Positions 47,531-58,728 of a stretch of DNA of 64,000 nt are shown here, in pieces. The DNA comes from Phoronis australis (taxonomy: Eukaryota; Phoronida; Phoronidae). Both the position numbers and the translations under genes were made by a program. Numbering within the stretch: position 1 is the first letter of the stretch; each line of letters starts with the position of its first letter. The notes beneath the pieces were generated by a model. It saw only the letters and a program-made list of their open reading frames with translations. It had not been told where the DNA came from and ran no database searches. The stretch lies in NCBI GenBank assembly GCA_002633005.1, contig NMRA01000591.1, positions 129,570-193,569 of the forward strand, given 5' to 3'.

Positions 47531-49284
47531 AGCGATAATAGAAAATAATTACCTACATGTACCCTATCGGTCATCAGAGCCTGTTCAGTGGACTACAGAT
47601 GAAATCGTCTGTCATCTTGTGCTTATGGATTTTGACCTAAAAACGTGATATTAAAATTACCAGTGGCAGCAATGCCGCCCAATAAGCCAAGTGAATATGC
47701 CTTCACGCGAGTTCAAGATTTGTTGTGCATTGCTGCATACAAAACTAAAATGATCTACATGTAACTATAAAAAAGGACACCTCTTAATAATTTAACATAC
47801 TTCACGGGAATTGTTTCATACCGTATCTGGACTTATTCACTAATTTTATGGAATTCATTTTGTCCAACATTGATTAAGCAGTTAGTGGCATTTAAGGGGA
47901 TAATTGAATTCAGTGGCTAAATGTAATTGATTATTGTCTGTATCATGTGTAGGAAAATGATTTATTTACATTCGTAATCATATGCCATGGTAATCTTAAC
48001 ATCAGTTTTTTTAATTTATGTATTTGTTTATAATAATTGTGTTTAGATTTCTTTGTATTTAGAATTCCTCTTGGCGCTTTCTGGGTTATGTATGCTCAAT
48101 GTATTGAAGATTTCGTAATAAACATTAAAAAACTGCATCAACCAATATGGACATTGACAGTTTGCTTGACGGGTTCAATTGTGAGCACCAAAATAATTAA
48201 GAGTCGTTTTTTTACAAATTTATCACGTTAAGTTAATACGGATTGAAGCGGAAATTGATCGATGGTTGTGAATGTAGAAACTGTCTTTGTCTAAATTATT
48301 GTCTGTGGTTATTCATGTTTTTGAGCGGGGAAAAGCTACTAATTGTCAGCGTTTGATTGATGATGTTGTATGATAAACTTTAGAGTCTTGAAACGTATTT
48401 GGATTTGTTACATACATGTATAATACGAACTAGTACTAGCCGTCTGCCAGTGTCATGGCAAGTAATTGTCACAGGGCATCCTAAAGCTACCGATAATAGA
48501 ATTTTTCATTTTTATTTTCCTAGTTCCAATGAGTAAGTGACAGCGGTCTGGGATTCCTCTGTCTTACTCTGAATTTGTTAAGTGAAAATTGGTAACACAA
48601 CTATGCAGTTTACAATGACAAACAGGAGAAAACATAACAATATTACATAAAGTGTTGAATATATTTCTGAGAAAGGAATGCAAAAATCCGACTTGTTTGA
48701 TTGGCATAAGCGATTTATTTTGCATGAAACACACTAAATTAGTTTCAAATTTGCTTGAAATACACGAAATGAAAGCAAAAGTTTGCCTTCGGTTTACTAC
48801 ACGGAACCAAGGCACCGGAACGCATTAGTCGTGCAAACGTAGTCTTGCGTCAGGCTGCATGACTTCACGGAGTTGAGTTGCGAATCTTTTAACGAGTATG
48901 GTTCCACAAAAACTCGTTGCACTGCTTTTTTCCTGTTGGTATGTACGTTGAGTTGTTAACCATGCTCAGTTGCAACAGAGTTTCAACTGGTGGATGATCG
49001 AGGTGGTATCGGAGCAGATTGCATATGCTTTCAAGAGTGTGCAATGTGCACCCTAGTAAATTTACAGACTTCAAGGAACATTTTCAAACTGCCTGGTGTG
49101 CATGTACTGTGCGGATTGGTTCAGGTAAGTCGACACTGGTTACTGCATTGGTAAATCTGGGCTATACGTTTTGACTTGTTTTGTTACCAGGTCGTCGAAC
49201 TTTCAGCATTTTTGTAGCATGGGACAAAACGTTTCAACTACGTCTTGCAAACTTTGGGGGTTTATTTAAATCTATCAGAACATG
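47531..49284. other. Non-coding stretch
   Basis: AT-rich. Open frames at 48037-48231 and 48564-48815 are unlike known proteins. No feature is supported. Confidence 0.45.
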
Positions 49285-49426
49285 GTCACACAATGAATGG
49301 TCCCGATTGAAGGTCAATCAACAACCAATCACAGCAATCTACAAGTGCGTCACACACTGGCGAGATTGTGAAACTTGTCAGACTTCTGCATCTGTGCCTT
49401 GATTTCTGGTGAGTCTATGTTACTGT

Positions 49427-50317
49427 AAGGCAATGACCATCGCCTCTGTTGGCCCGAAGCAGAGGCGATGCAGAGGCTATAGGCGTTCTGTACGCCGGAA
49501 GCTTTTCGGCGAATTATGCCTCGCACCGACTAAACCATCAAAGTCACGTTGTTATAAATACCTTTTGCGCATAGAGGAACACCTTAGGAGGTTGTCGATG
49601 TGTTTAATTCCTTCCAACTCGAACAAATACTCCCGTTATGAAACTTTTTCTTCGAGCAGTCCCTATTTCAGTTCCCAAAATCGTGAAATCAACTTTTTTC
49701 ATTTTTTCAACCAGGCCGAAGGTCAGAAGTTGCGGACCTACCGGCGAACTTTGAAAGCTGAAGTTCCCGCCCTTCGCGTACGTGCTGCCGGGAACCAGCC
49801 GTGCATTTGCCGTGTTGTTAAACATTAAAATGTCAAATATGTGCACAAAGACTATTAAATGTCATATCAACAGCACTTATTTTTATCAAATACAAACAAT
49901 GATTCATTGAAATACAACCAGTTTCAAGTAACGCCAATTACAGACAAGTATAAGTGGTGGCATTTTGGAAACGAACATTTGACTGACAAGACCGCTTTAA
50001 AGATTGAGGTCATGAATTCAAATCACCTAGCGAGCGTGTGCAGCATAAAAATGGTGAGTTCACGATTTTGGGAACTGAAATAGGGACTGCTCGAAGAAAA
50101 AAATTGATAATGGGAGTATTTGTTCGAGTTGGAAGGAATTAAACACATCGACAACATCCTCAGGTGTTCCTCTATGCGCAAAAGGTATTTATAACAACGT
50201 GACTGTGATGGTTTAGTCGGTGCGAGGCATAATTCGCCGAAAAGCTTCCGGCGTACAGAGCGCCTATAGCCTCTGCATCGCCTCTGCTTCGGGCCAACAG
50301 AGGCGATGGTCATTGCC
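49427..50317. mobile_element. Mutator-like foldback element with 11 bp target-site duplication
   Basis: An 891 bp element flanked by the direct repeat TATGTTACTGT at 49416-49426 and 50318-50328. Arms of about 260 bp (49429-49690 and 50057-50317) are inverted complements starting GGCAATGACCATCGCCTCTG. The homologous place in segment B copy 1 (39848-39862, CTGTGTTAGTGTAATGC) carries the target once, without the insert. Long inverted ends with a 9-11 bp target duplication suggest the Mutator superfamily. No transposase is present. The 139-codon and 96-codon frames at each end are the two faces of the same arm and are not genes. Confidence 0.85.
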
Positions 50318-51307
50318 TATGTTACTGTTGGCTTACGTACTACAGCATCCGGCTCTTATGGTGTACGCAAAGGTTTATACATGTAGAGATCGAAATAATC
50401 TCCCATGTTTCAAACTGTAGTGCCATGGTTTTAATGCTCATGCATGAAATTGTGGCACACAAAACACTAGCAATGTAACTGGTCAGAAAGCACAAATTGT
50501 CAAATTTTAATCCACGCACAATTTATCACATTACATTGTAAATAGATTGGCAATACATATGCAATGCCCGACCGATAAACAGTTGGCGAATGCTTACCTT
50601 GTTCATACAGGATTGGTAAGGGCAAACACGAGACTCATTGAACTCGTGTCATCTATTAGTTATGCACAAATAACGTTAAAACGGATAACTTTTTCTTTCT
50701 CAAGTCCACGTGTGGTGTGCACCGATATCCTCATGCTTCAGTGAGTTGTTAGATACACTGTGTGCACTAGTTCTATTGAACCCGCCCCCCCCTGCTGTAC
50801 TGTACTGTTGTGGTGCAACCAGCTGTGTCAGCTCCAGGCGAAACCGCTCTCACCAGGAGCTGGGCGCTGAAATGATGAAGACGTGTCAAAAGGATAAATG
50901 TCAATTCCAGGCAATTTTTAAGGATGGAACTGCCACTGGACAGATGAGTGGCGAAACTAAAAAACTAACCTGCAAGTCTCCAATAAGTAACATATGCTGT
51001 CACCACTGAGTCAATTTGTATTGTCAACAATGCGCACCAGTGTCTAAGCTGCATTGATCGATTCTCGTTGTCCTACCATGTTTGGGGTCAGAGATTTGTG
51101 TATTTTGGTTGAATTTGAAAGATAAAATTAGCTGACCTGAGGGAAATCTGTGAACACTTCAGTGAAATTCAAAGAATAAGGGTTCTTCTATTGTCCTTTT
51201 GTCTGTGTTTTTAAAAATGCTCCCCGTCATAGCATTTAATTTTTAGGATCTCGCATACATATTTATATGTGATTGCATTGACTGCCATCCCCATCCATCC
51301 GCTCATG

Positions 51308-51417
51308 GGCAATGGTCTGATATAACGTGCCCGAATTTTGAGAACCAGTTTTCATCACTGAATAACGGTCATCAAACTGGTTCTCAAAATGCGGGCACGC
51401 TAAATCAGGCTATTGCC
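51308..51417. repeat. Hairpin with 44 bp arms and 22 bp loop
   Basis: 51308-51351 and 51374-51417 are inverted complements with about six mismatches; the inner 17 bases (TTTTGAGAACCAGTTT-like) pair perfectly. It has the look of a very short foldback MITE, with ends GGCAATGG / GGCAATAG. Confidence 0.85.
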
Positions 51418-53659
51418 AGCTGGTGTTTGTATCTCTAAGTCTTCTATTTGGGAAATTCGTGAAACTTTGCAGTTATAAAGTGATTTTTAAACAGATGTGA
51501 CTGCTGCGGTGGAAAGCACGATCAGATTTTTAGATGTGTCCGACTCCTGGCGTGCTCCGTAGTGGTGAATGTAGTTATTTATGTTTGTCTTTGTTTCTTC
51601 GTAGTTCTTTGACGAGCTACCATGATATTCAAAAGTTATAATCTGTTAAGAAGGTGGCGCTGCATTCCTATTTTAGAATTGGTTTAACGTACATTGTATT
51701 CTGTGCCACCTGGTGTCTGTTTATACTGTTTTCCTAGACTGTTTCGTGGCGTCCAACTTTCTGTTGGCCAAACAGCACTATGGGTGATTATGGAAATTTT
51801 GTAAAAGTGGTCGTATTGGGGAGAGAACGTGATGAGGATTTGATGGTTGTCTTATGCTACCATGTCACCTCCTAGTGCCATTTTAGTGTCCACGGCTGTA
51901 TTTCATGAACGCCTTGTTTAGATGTGACCTATTTACACGTATTTCTATGAAATTGAAAATAAAGTTCGATGACTTTTGGATGGATCTAACTACCACCCTG
52001 TCCCCTTGTTGAAATTTGTTCTGTATCCTTGAAGTTCCTCGGTGGGTTTTCATAAAGTTTGGCAAATATGTAGATGTATAATCAAAATTTGTGAGACAAC
52101 ACCGTGTTTTCTTTACAGATGGATTTGACGTATTCTGGGCCACCTTGTAACTGTACTGCTTTTAAACCTGATTGTTGCCCTCTTTCTGCCAAATCACTCT
52201 GAAATTGGAATGCGGTCACTCTGTGAAGCACATGGCTGAGGGTGATTTTAACTGCTGTGGTGCCCTCTTGTGGCATTTCATTTTTATTTCTGGATTGTGA
52301 TTCAATACAAGTTCTTTAACCGGTCTTCATGAAACTTGGCCATTTTCCATTGAGGAGAGTACATCTGAGATGAATTTCAGGACAAATCTCAACATAGCAG
52401 AATGGCCTGTACCAGTTTTGTTTTTCTTATTGTTTTCCACGATGTATGGTCATGGGATTTGGCAAATATGTTACAATCATAGACTTCAGCACGTGCCCTG
52501 TTTGATATGGAAATGTGTGTCACATTATGCGTGTTTTCGCAATTGCCATGCGTGCAGAAATGTTTATATAATTTATATATTCTTCTTTGAGTAACACGTT
52601 TAGTTAAAATTTGTAGTCACCATATGGTGCCTTATGATTACATAACAATGCTGTATACTTTAACCAAGTGCCTTTCATCAAGTACGCTGTATAATCAAAG
52701 TTGAGTGATTTGTTGCTGACTAAAACATGAGGATTACCGGGGACATTGTGTCTAATATAGTTAAATGTGTATATTATATCTGGTTAAAGTGGATTGTTTA
52801 TTGATCAAGGGCCAGTTCCAACAAAACTGACTTAGCTAAGACAAGCCTTAAAAAATTAGTAAATTTTAAAATATACACTTAAATTTGTCTCAAAACCAAT
52901 TCAAGGAAGAGATCTTAGGTTTGACCTACATGTAAGTGTTTGACATAAATTTGGTCTTAATTTTGACTACCTAACCGAATGTGGAAGTTTCAAAGTTTGG
53001 GATTTGAGACAAATCTTGAACTTAAGTAAAAATGAACTTAAGTAAGTTTCTTGGAACAGACCCCAGTTGTATATGTCAAGAAATGCAAATCTGACATCAA
53101 ATTTCATGGGCATCGCATCAAAGGGAGCTGGGAGGGGGCTATAGCCCCACTTGTTTCACTGCTGCGCCGCCCATGGGCTATGGGCGGTGCAGCACAGGGG
53201 GTTGGAGGTTTATAGAGCCCCCACTTTTTAGTGCTTCGCCGAGCGTATACCAGTACTTTATGAAGTTCAGTGGTTTTATGAACCGACTCCTTGGCAACAC
53301 TTTTCAAAAGATTACTCAAATGAATTCATCTTTAAATTTTTAGCGCTGAAACCCTGGGACTGTACATGGGAAGGGTTGGAGAGGGAACTCAAGTGCGAAT
53401 TCTGCTTTGTCATTCATTGTCGCTTATAAATATTTCGACTTCTTGATATAACTTTTAATGGGTAAGAAAAAGAAACGAGGGATTTCATTATCTGCTATTT
53501 TCTCAGCCCTTACCCAGTAAGCAGAAGAGAACAACACTGGAAAAGCAGTTCATCTCTTGCGACATAACGCTATATTTAATCAAGAAACAAATTTAATCGT
53601 GCACAGAACTATGTACTTCAACCAACATTGTTAAAAACAAAACTCGGGTAACATGTATA

Positions 53660-53818
53660 CCAACCTCCCGTTCAGTAACGCTAGGACCTCGCTAAAAAGC
53701 AAGACTTCGCGAGATTACATGAGATATTGCCGTGCATTTTAAATGAGAACACGTGACTTTGACTAGGTTTTAGCTAGATCCTAGCGTAGGTCCTAGAGTC
53801 TACTGAACGCACGCCAGG
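53660..53818 (-). mobile_element. MITE family M, copy 2
   Basis: 159 bp in opposite orientation to copy 1. Left end CCAACCTCCCGTTCAGTA; right end, reverse-complemented, CCTGGCGTGCGTTCAGTA. In segment B copy 1 the flanks are joined (AACATTTGTAACAGTTTTCT at 42449-42468), so this insertion post-dates the segment duplication. Confidence 0.85.
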
Positions 53819-54455
53819 TTTTCTTTAGTTGTGCTCGTTTCATAATCTGAAGCCGAGCAACTGCTCCACATCGAGCTCGCGTAGTCTTGAAATCCAACAC
53901 CAGGTGACCCTGTGTTTCGACAAGAAGAACTTCCAAATGTAGAATTCACGCTAACAAAATTGGTTTTGCATCCAACACAAGGGTATCTTTCAACTGCTCT
54001 ACGTTGTTCAAGTTAATTTAGTGACTGGTATCAGGAAGAGATAGGTTTGTAGTTATTTCGCTGTGAAAATCAGGTCTGGCGCATCGCCTGCCATCAGCGG
54101 ACATTAGGTGATGGTGGTTATGTTTGCTCAGAGGTCACGAGCTGCACAGGTTACGAACCATGGAAATAAGTACATCAACTGATGCACCGAATAAATTTCG
54201 TTTAAAAGTGGTGTGTACGTATTACATAGACCGTTGCATGCTTTGTGCAAATGCGTTAGAATGTAGTTTATATCATCAGTGCGATTTCTCCACAATAACC
54301 AGGGTTAAAACCTGCTTGAAATGAAGGATTTGCAACAAAATCCACATCAACGTTTTTACATATCCTAACTAACCTAAGATAGAAAAATTAATACTAGACA
54401 CGTTAAGTGGTTTTCTTGTATTGGTATTTGGCTACGGTTGTCCACATTTTTGGTG

Positions 54456-55017
54456 TTTCCAATGCTTTCGAGTCCATGGTAACTGGTTCCGTTATCATTT
54501 CAAGTTTTCTTTGTGCAGGAGTGTCTGATATGTTTTTTTAGTCGCCTATTAATATCTGTAAACTTTTGTACGGACGCCAATAAACATGTACACTGTATCC
54601 TGAGTATATTTTTATTCGCGGTTTGTAAACAAAAACAACACCTGAGAAGAAATTAATCAATTCACGGCTCTTGTTCCAGATTTGGAAACTAATTTCACTG
54701 CTGTGGCGTTCTTCCACCTCGTATGGGTCCCATCGCCTTATCTAATTCATCCTCCACCCCTAAAGTGTGATTCTTTTCGTCCATGTTGTCTTATGCACTG
54801 GACGCAGTCCAGTTTTAAAGTTTCTCGGAAACTAACCGCTCTTGAGGGGGATTACTAGCATTAGGGGTCATCAGTTACATGGGACCCCGAGTCAAGAGTA
54901 CATGGCAAGGTTCGTCTATAAGCAGTTGGAGGGAAATAAGGACTGAGATTTTGGGACGATCTCCTTTTTCACTTAGTGTTGGCACTGGTATTAATTTTTA
55001 GAAGACATTAAGTTCTT
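54456..55017. other. Non-coding spacer
   Basis: Between duplicated segment B copy 2 and the Kolobok element. No feature seen. Confidence 0.45.
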
Positions 55018-55201
55018 TTAAAAGAGAATGCCACCCGATTTAATTAGTCTTTTTACCGCCTTAATCGGTCTATATCCACATCGCCTTTTACACGGTCGAA
55101 ATCACCTTGCCGAGAAGTGTCGCGTTAATCTGTGAGGAAGATGAGAAACGACGCATCGACGTCAGTGGTTCGTCTGCAGAGTGAATGCCGCTATATTGCG
55201 G

Positions 55202-55423
55202 TGCATCGTTCCCGCTTGTCCGAACTATGAAGCTGCGAAGAAAGCGGGTATATCGTTTTTCGACTTCATCGAGAGCCCAAATGCCTAGAAAGTGTCTTGC
55301 AGTAGTGAAGAATGAAAGGAACGCTGTTAATAGCAAGTATGAGGCTTTGAAACATCTCCGTGTCTGTGGCCGGCATTTCGTCGACAGTGATTTCTTTGAC
55401 GAATTCCGGCTTACTAAAGAACT
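55202..55423 (+). pseudogene. THAP-domain relic in A2
   Basis: One frame gives CIVPACPNYEAAKKAGISFF and then a stop. After a frame shift the next gives RKCLAVVKNERNAVNSKYEA and LKHLRVCGRHFVDSDFFDEF. Together they span a THAP zinc finger: the first Cys pair (55202-55219), the final C..H in VCGRHF (near 55361-55379) and the conserved Phe after the His. The usual Trp is Cys here (KCLAV versus KWLAA in A1). The frameshift makes it inactive. Confidence 0.8.
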
Positions 55424-55440
55424 ATCCATACATTCCTTTG

Positions 55441-55591
55441 CCTGTGCATGTTCACGGCGCCTGTCTAATATTTCTTGATCAGTGTAATCCGGTTCGAACT
55501 GATATACTGTGAAATCTAACGATCCCACCCGTGAAGACTTCGTCGGATGAGCTTTTTACTAAGTAGGGATTGGCGCCGGGCGAGTTGCCAT
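55441..55591 (-). pseudogene. P2X7-C-terminus-like N-terminal relic in A2
   Basis: The minus-strand start MATRPAPIPT and then, past stops, GSLDFTVYQFEPDYTDQEIL with DRRREHAQAKE. YQFEP is the typical entry of the P2X7-C-terminal-like family. The zinc module seen in A1 (CDNC ... CVCCHE) is missing here through a deletion that joins this relic to the THAP relic. Confidence 0.7.
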
Positions 55592-56181
55592 GTAGACGTT
55601 TATTATTCTGCGTTCTGTTTCAAAATGAATTGTTCTCATCCTAACCAATGCTTATATATAAAACTGAAACAAAATCTGTCTCACTAGATACAATTTGTAA
55701 TGCCTTTGAAGTATTCGTGAGTGCAAATGTTTAGAAGCCATCAATGAATGAACCACTTCGTTACCGGCCTTTGATGCCGGCAATAAAGGTAATTGACCAG
55801 GCACCGAGGCCGTGTGAGCACATGCTAATTCAGTGTTTGCTGACAGAAAACTCTTGTGAAACAATTACTCGATTTTATATGCTATGGTCACATGTTAGGG
55901 GAACCTTTATTTAGAAAAAAAATACATTATTGGAATCATTGTTACTGTACAACCTTTACCCAGACGGTCAGTGGAAGGGGGACCCGATTTCGCGGCCCCC
56001 GACAAGCAAGTAGATTTTTAGTTTCGTGGCTAGTTCACATAAATAATCGCGTCCACATTATTTCTTTGGCTCACTATTATAGTCTTTTTGTGACTGGAGG
56101 TTTAGTTTCCAACTCAAGCTGATTTATGTTTGTGCCAGTCCCGGTGGCGGTGACGGGCCTGATCGGGTTCAGAGCCACTCA

Positions 56182-56241
56182 GTGGCCGGGATAACGAGTC
56201 AGTCCGGGCGTCGCGTCCGGACTGATTCGTTATCCCGGCCT
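56182..56241. repeat. Short hairpin inside A2
   Basis: CCGGGATAACGAGTCAGTCC and its near-perfect inverse sit around a loop of about 10 bases. Direct copies of GATCGGGTTC.GAGC.ACT flank it on both sides (56160 and 56245). Copy A1 has only one such block (36558), so this was a local inverted duplication in A2. Confidence 0.75.
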
Positions 56242-56728
56242 GATCGGGTTCCGAGCAACTGGCTGAGATAACAAGCGTTTTGTGTGTTTAGAACTCAAAA
56301 ATCACGAGTCTAAACCACACAGATCTAGGTTCTCCTGTCTGTATTTCACGGAAGAGTACTTCGAATTTATCTCCGAACAGACCGAATTTTGTAGGCTNAC
56401 GATGTGTCCAAATACCAATAAATCAGTAACAGCGAAATAAAACAACACGTTTTTATAAGAACTCGGTGTATTTTTAAGAGTTTTACACCGAAGTTTGATG
56501 ATTTATTGGTGTTAAACAATGAATTCAACCCATGAGCTGACACCAATAACCCGTTTTTTAAACTGCTGAACAGACTGCGTATGAAACCAAGGACGTCATT
56601 AGATAATTTCAGCACCTCTGTCTGCCGTCTGGTTTCAGGTAACGCAACCGAATGTGCCGTTTTTGAGTAGAATTACTCGATCTAAATTGATACAAAATAG
56701 GTTGTTTTTGGGTGGCATTCTCCTTTAA

Positions 56729-58728
56729 GGCAAAAGGAATTTAACATTACCTACAATAAATCCAAGTATTCTAAAATTACCCGATCTAGCCCAAAACAAT
56801 AGACATGAAATTTGAAGAATACATTACAGTTCCCTATCAGTCAATATGTTTTTGTTCTTCCACACAATTTGGTTGTCAATTATCTTGTTCTTATTCAAGT
56901 AGTCAGTTATTGCTTTCCAAGTAATCAAGATGTCATTAGTGGTGGTGATTTTATAAGTCTAACGACTCTTTCATGCTAACCTAACTCCGATATGAGCGGA
57001 GCGTCTACGTAAACTGCGAACTTGAATGAGTTGTTCACCGTTCGGTAGTTGACGGCAATTGGAAGTAAACGGTACATACGATGGATCTTTGAAGTACATG
57101 CAATCGGGGCGCAGGCTCATCCATAGCACTGAATGGCCTTGATTAATTAAACCTGTCTTATCCGATGTAGTAGTCATATCAATCAATCACAGTTTATCAT
57201 CGTGTGTTCATGGTGGTATAAACTGCCAGTTATGAGCATTGATCAGGAGCGGATCCAGGATTTTTAGTTAGGGGTCTGGGTGAGTATTAGCCTGGATTTT
57301 GCCCGTCATACATTCGCACCCCCGAACCTCCAAATGGGATCTGAGAGAGTTTAGGGGGGCCATGGCCCCCTTGGCCCCCTCTAAATCCGCCACTGTTGAT
57401 GACTGATCGTACTCGGTGCCTAGTCAGTCTATAATGTTGTGTCTGCCCTTCGCCCGGCTCAGTCACTTCTTGGTACAATTGAGACTTCAAATTTATTATT
57501 TTGAGGTAATCCAGGCCTAAATAAACGTGTTGCTCGCAAACAAGTTTATGATGCTCTTTCGGCATCATTTTTGTTCAAACTTGCACAAAATGAATTTTAA
57601 AGGAAAGTATTGCAAAATGAAACCCTTTCAACAACTCTGATACCCGCGCCGGGTAGTTTTACAATCAACGTCTGCCCCGGGAACCAGAAACTAAATCTGT
57701 GACGCTGTTGGTGTCGTCGGTATGTGTCACTTTTATCAATTAAAACTCCCGGATGTTACATAAAATGTGAAAACTGAAACCTGACAACTTTTACGAAATT
57801 AATTAGGAATGTTTTACCTTAGTTACAAAAGAGTTTAACTGACCAGTGGAAATAGGCACGAAATGTTGTCTCACAGCTCAGGGCCCTGGCGCTACGAGAC
57901 ATGTCTTGCCAGAGCACTTACAGTGTATTACTTATTGATTTTTTGCCGAGAAAAAGAGGGTATAGTGTGAAATATATTCTACTGTTACCTTGTCAGTTCA
58001 AATATATCAGGCATTTGCATGCATGAAGTTTTTGCAAGTCATTGAATGATCTCAAAGTCTATACCGCCGTGCGCAACAGCCGTTCCGCTCAGTGTATCAA
58101 GTCCAGCGTCCGTAAGCTGGAGTACCTGTAGGTTACTGCGGACGACCCCTTTAATTAAAAGTGTGCAGCAGTTTATTTACATTAACAAATTCGCGTTTGA
58201 TTTAGCACAGTGATAAGGCGTCTGGCTGTCTGTGAGTGGAATATGCCTGGGCACTCGGCTATTTCAACTGTTGCATTTTTCTCATTTAATTTTGAAAGTT
58301 TATTTCGAATTATCTTATGACGACCACAATAGTATGTGTTTAGTCAAAATCGGCCCACATTTGCCAAAGATACGCCTACAATCAGGTAAGAAGAAGGCAC
58401 TCATTCGTGTGGAATTGTATTAATGCGCGTTAAGTTAATGTTATTACACTTTGTTTGAGATTTAGAGTGATTTTTTAAATTGTGTCAGGACTTTTCTGTG
58501 TAATCATCTGCTTTCCAGAAAATCTTAGGCATTACTAAAATTCGACTTTCCGAATAAAGAACTAACGGAATCCTTAAGTTCAATACTTGGATATTTTGTT
58601 AAGGGACCCCTGATGGTGGAACAAATGAAATTTTAACACCAAGTATCACTCTACCGAGGAACAAAGCTAGCGGTGCAGATATGCAAGACACTCTCTTTCC
58701 ACTCTTTAAAATAGTTCCATTGAAGAAC
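56729..58728. other. Non-coding stretch with an hAT-like MITE
   Basis: Apart from the element at 57244-57395 nothing is recognised. The frame at 58232-58423 is unlike known proteins. Confidence 0.45.
57244..57395. mobile_element. hAT-like MITE
   Basis: A 152 bp element with ends CAGGAGCGGATCCAGGA and, reverse-complemented, CAGTGGCGGATTTAGAGG, of the kind widespread among hAT-derived MITEs. The interior has CCCCCGAACCTCCAAATGGGA and GGGGGGCCATGGCCCCC. TTGAT flanks both sides, shorter than the 8 bp expected of hAT, so the superfamily is tentative. Confidence 0.6.

Larger units (their letters stand above)
49285..54455 (+). repeat. Diverged duplicated segment B, copy 2
   Basis: The counterpart of 39715-43232, longer because it took in a Mutator-like foldback element (49427-50317), a hairpin (51308-51417) and a MITE (53660-53818). 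Around 53120-53215 there is a GC-rich palindromic patch (GCCGCCCATGGGCTATGGGC) resembling hAT-type MITE ends. No gene is recognised; the frame at 50710-51009 has no counterpart in copy 1. Confidence 0.75.
55022..56724. mobile_element. Kolobok-type DNA transposon, copy A2, with TTAA target duplication
   Basis: TTAA stands at 55018-55021 and 56725-56728. The inner ends are AAGAGAATGCCACCC on the left and, reverse-complemented, AGGAGAATGCCACCC on the right. TTAA duplication with short inverted ends plus a THAP finger in the coding relic is the hallmark of the Kolobok superfamily. At 1,703 bp it lacks a recognisable catalytic domain. Relics of a THAP domain (plus) and of a P2X7-C-terminus-like protein start (minus) face each other. 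Copy A1 at 35065-37624 is a longer, more decayed relative. Confidence 0.8.

Noticed and set aside
49409-49828. 139-codon open frame on plus
   Set aside because: Most of it lies in one arm of the foldback element, and the other arm encodes the same peptide on minus (50023-50313). It matches no protein family and is explained by the arm.
55088-55528. 146-codon minus-strand frame
   Set aside because: Only its first part (YQFEP...AQAKE) is meaningful; the rest is antisense to the THAP relic. Described as two relics instead of one gene.
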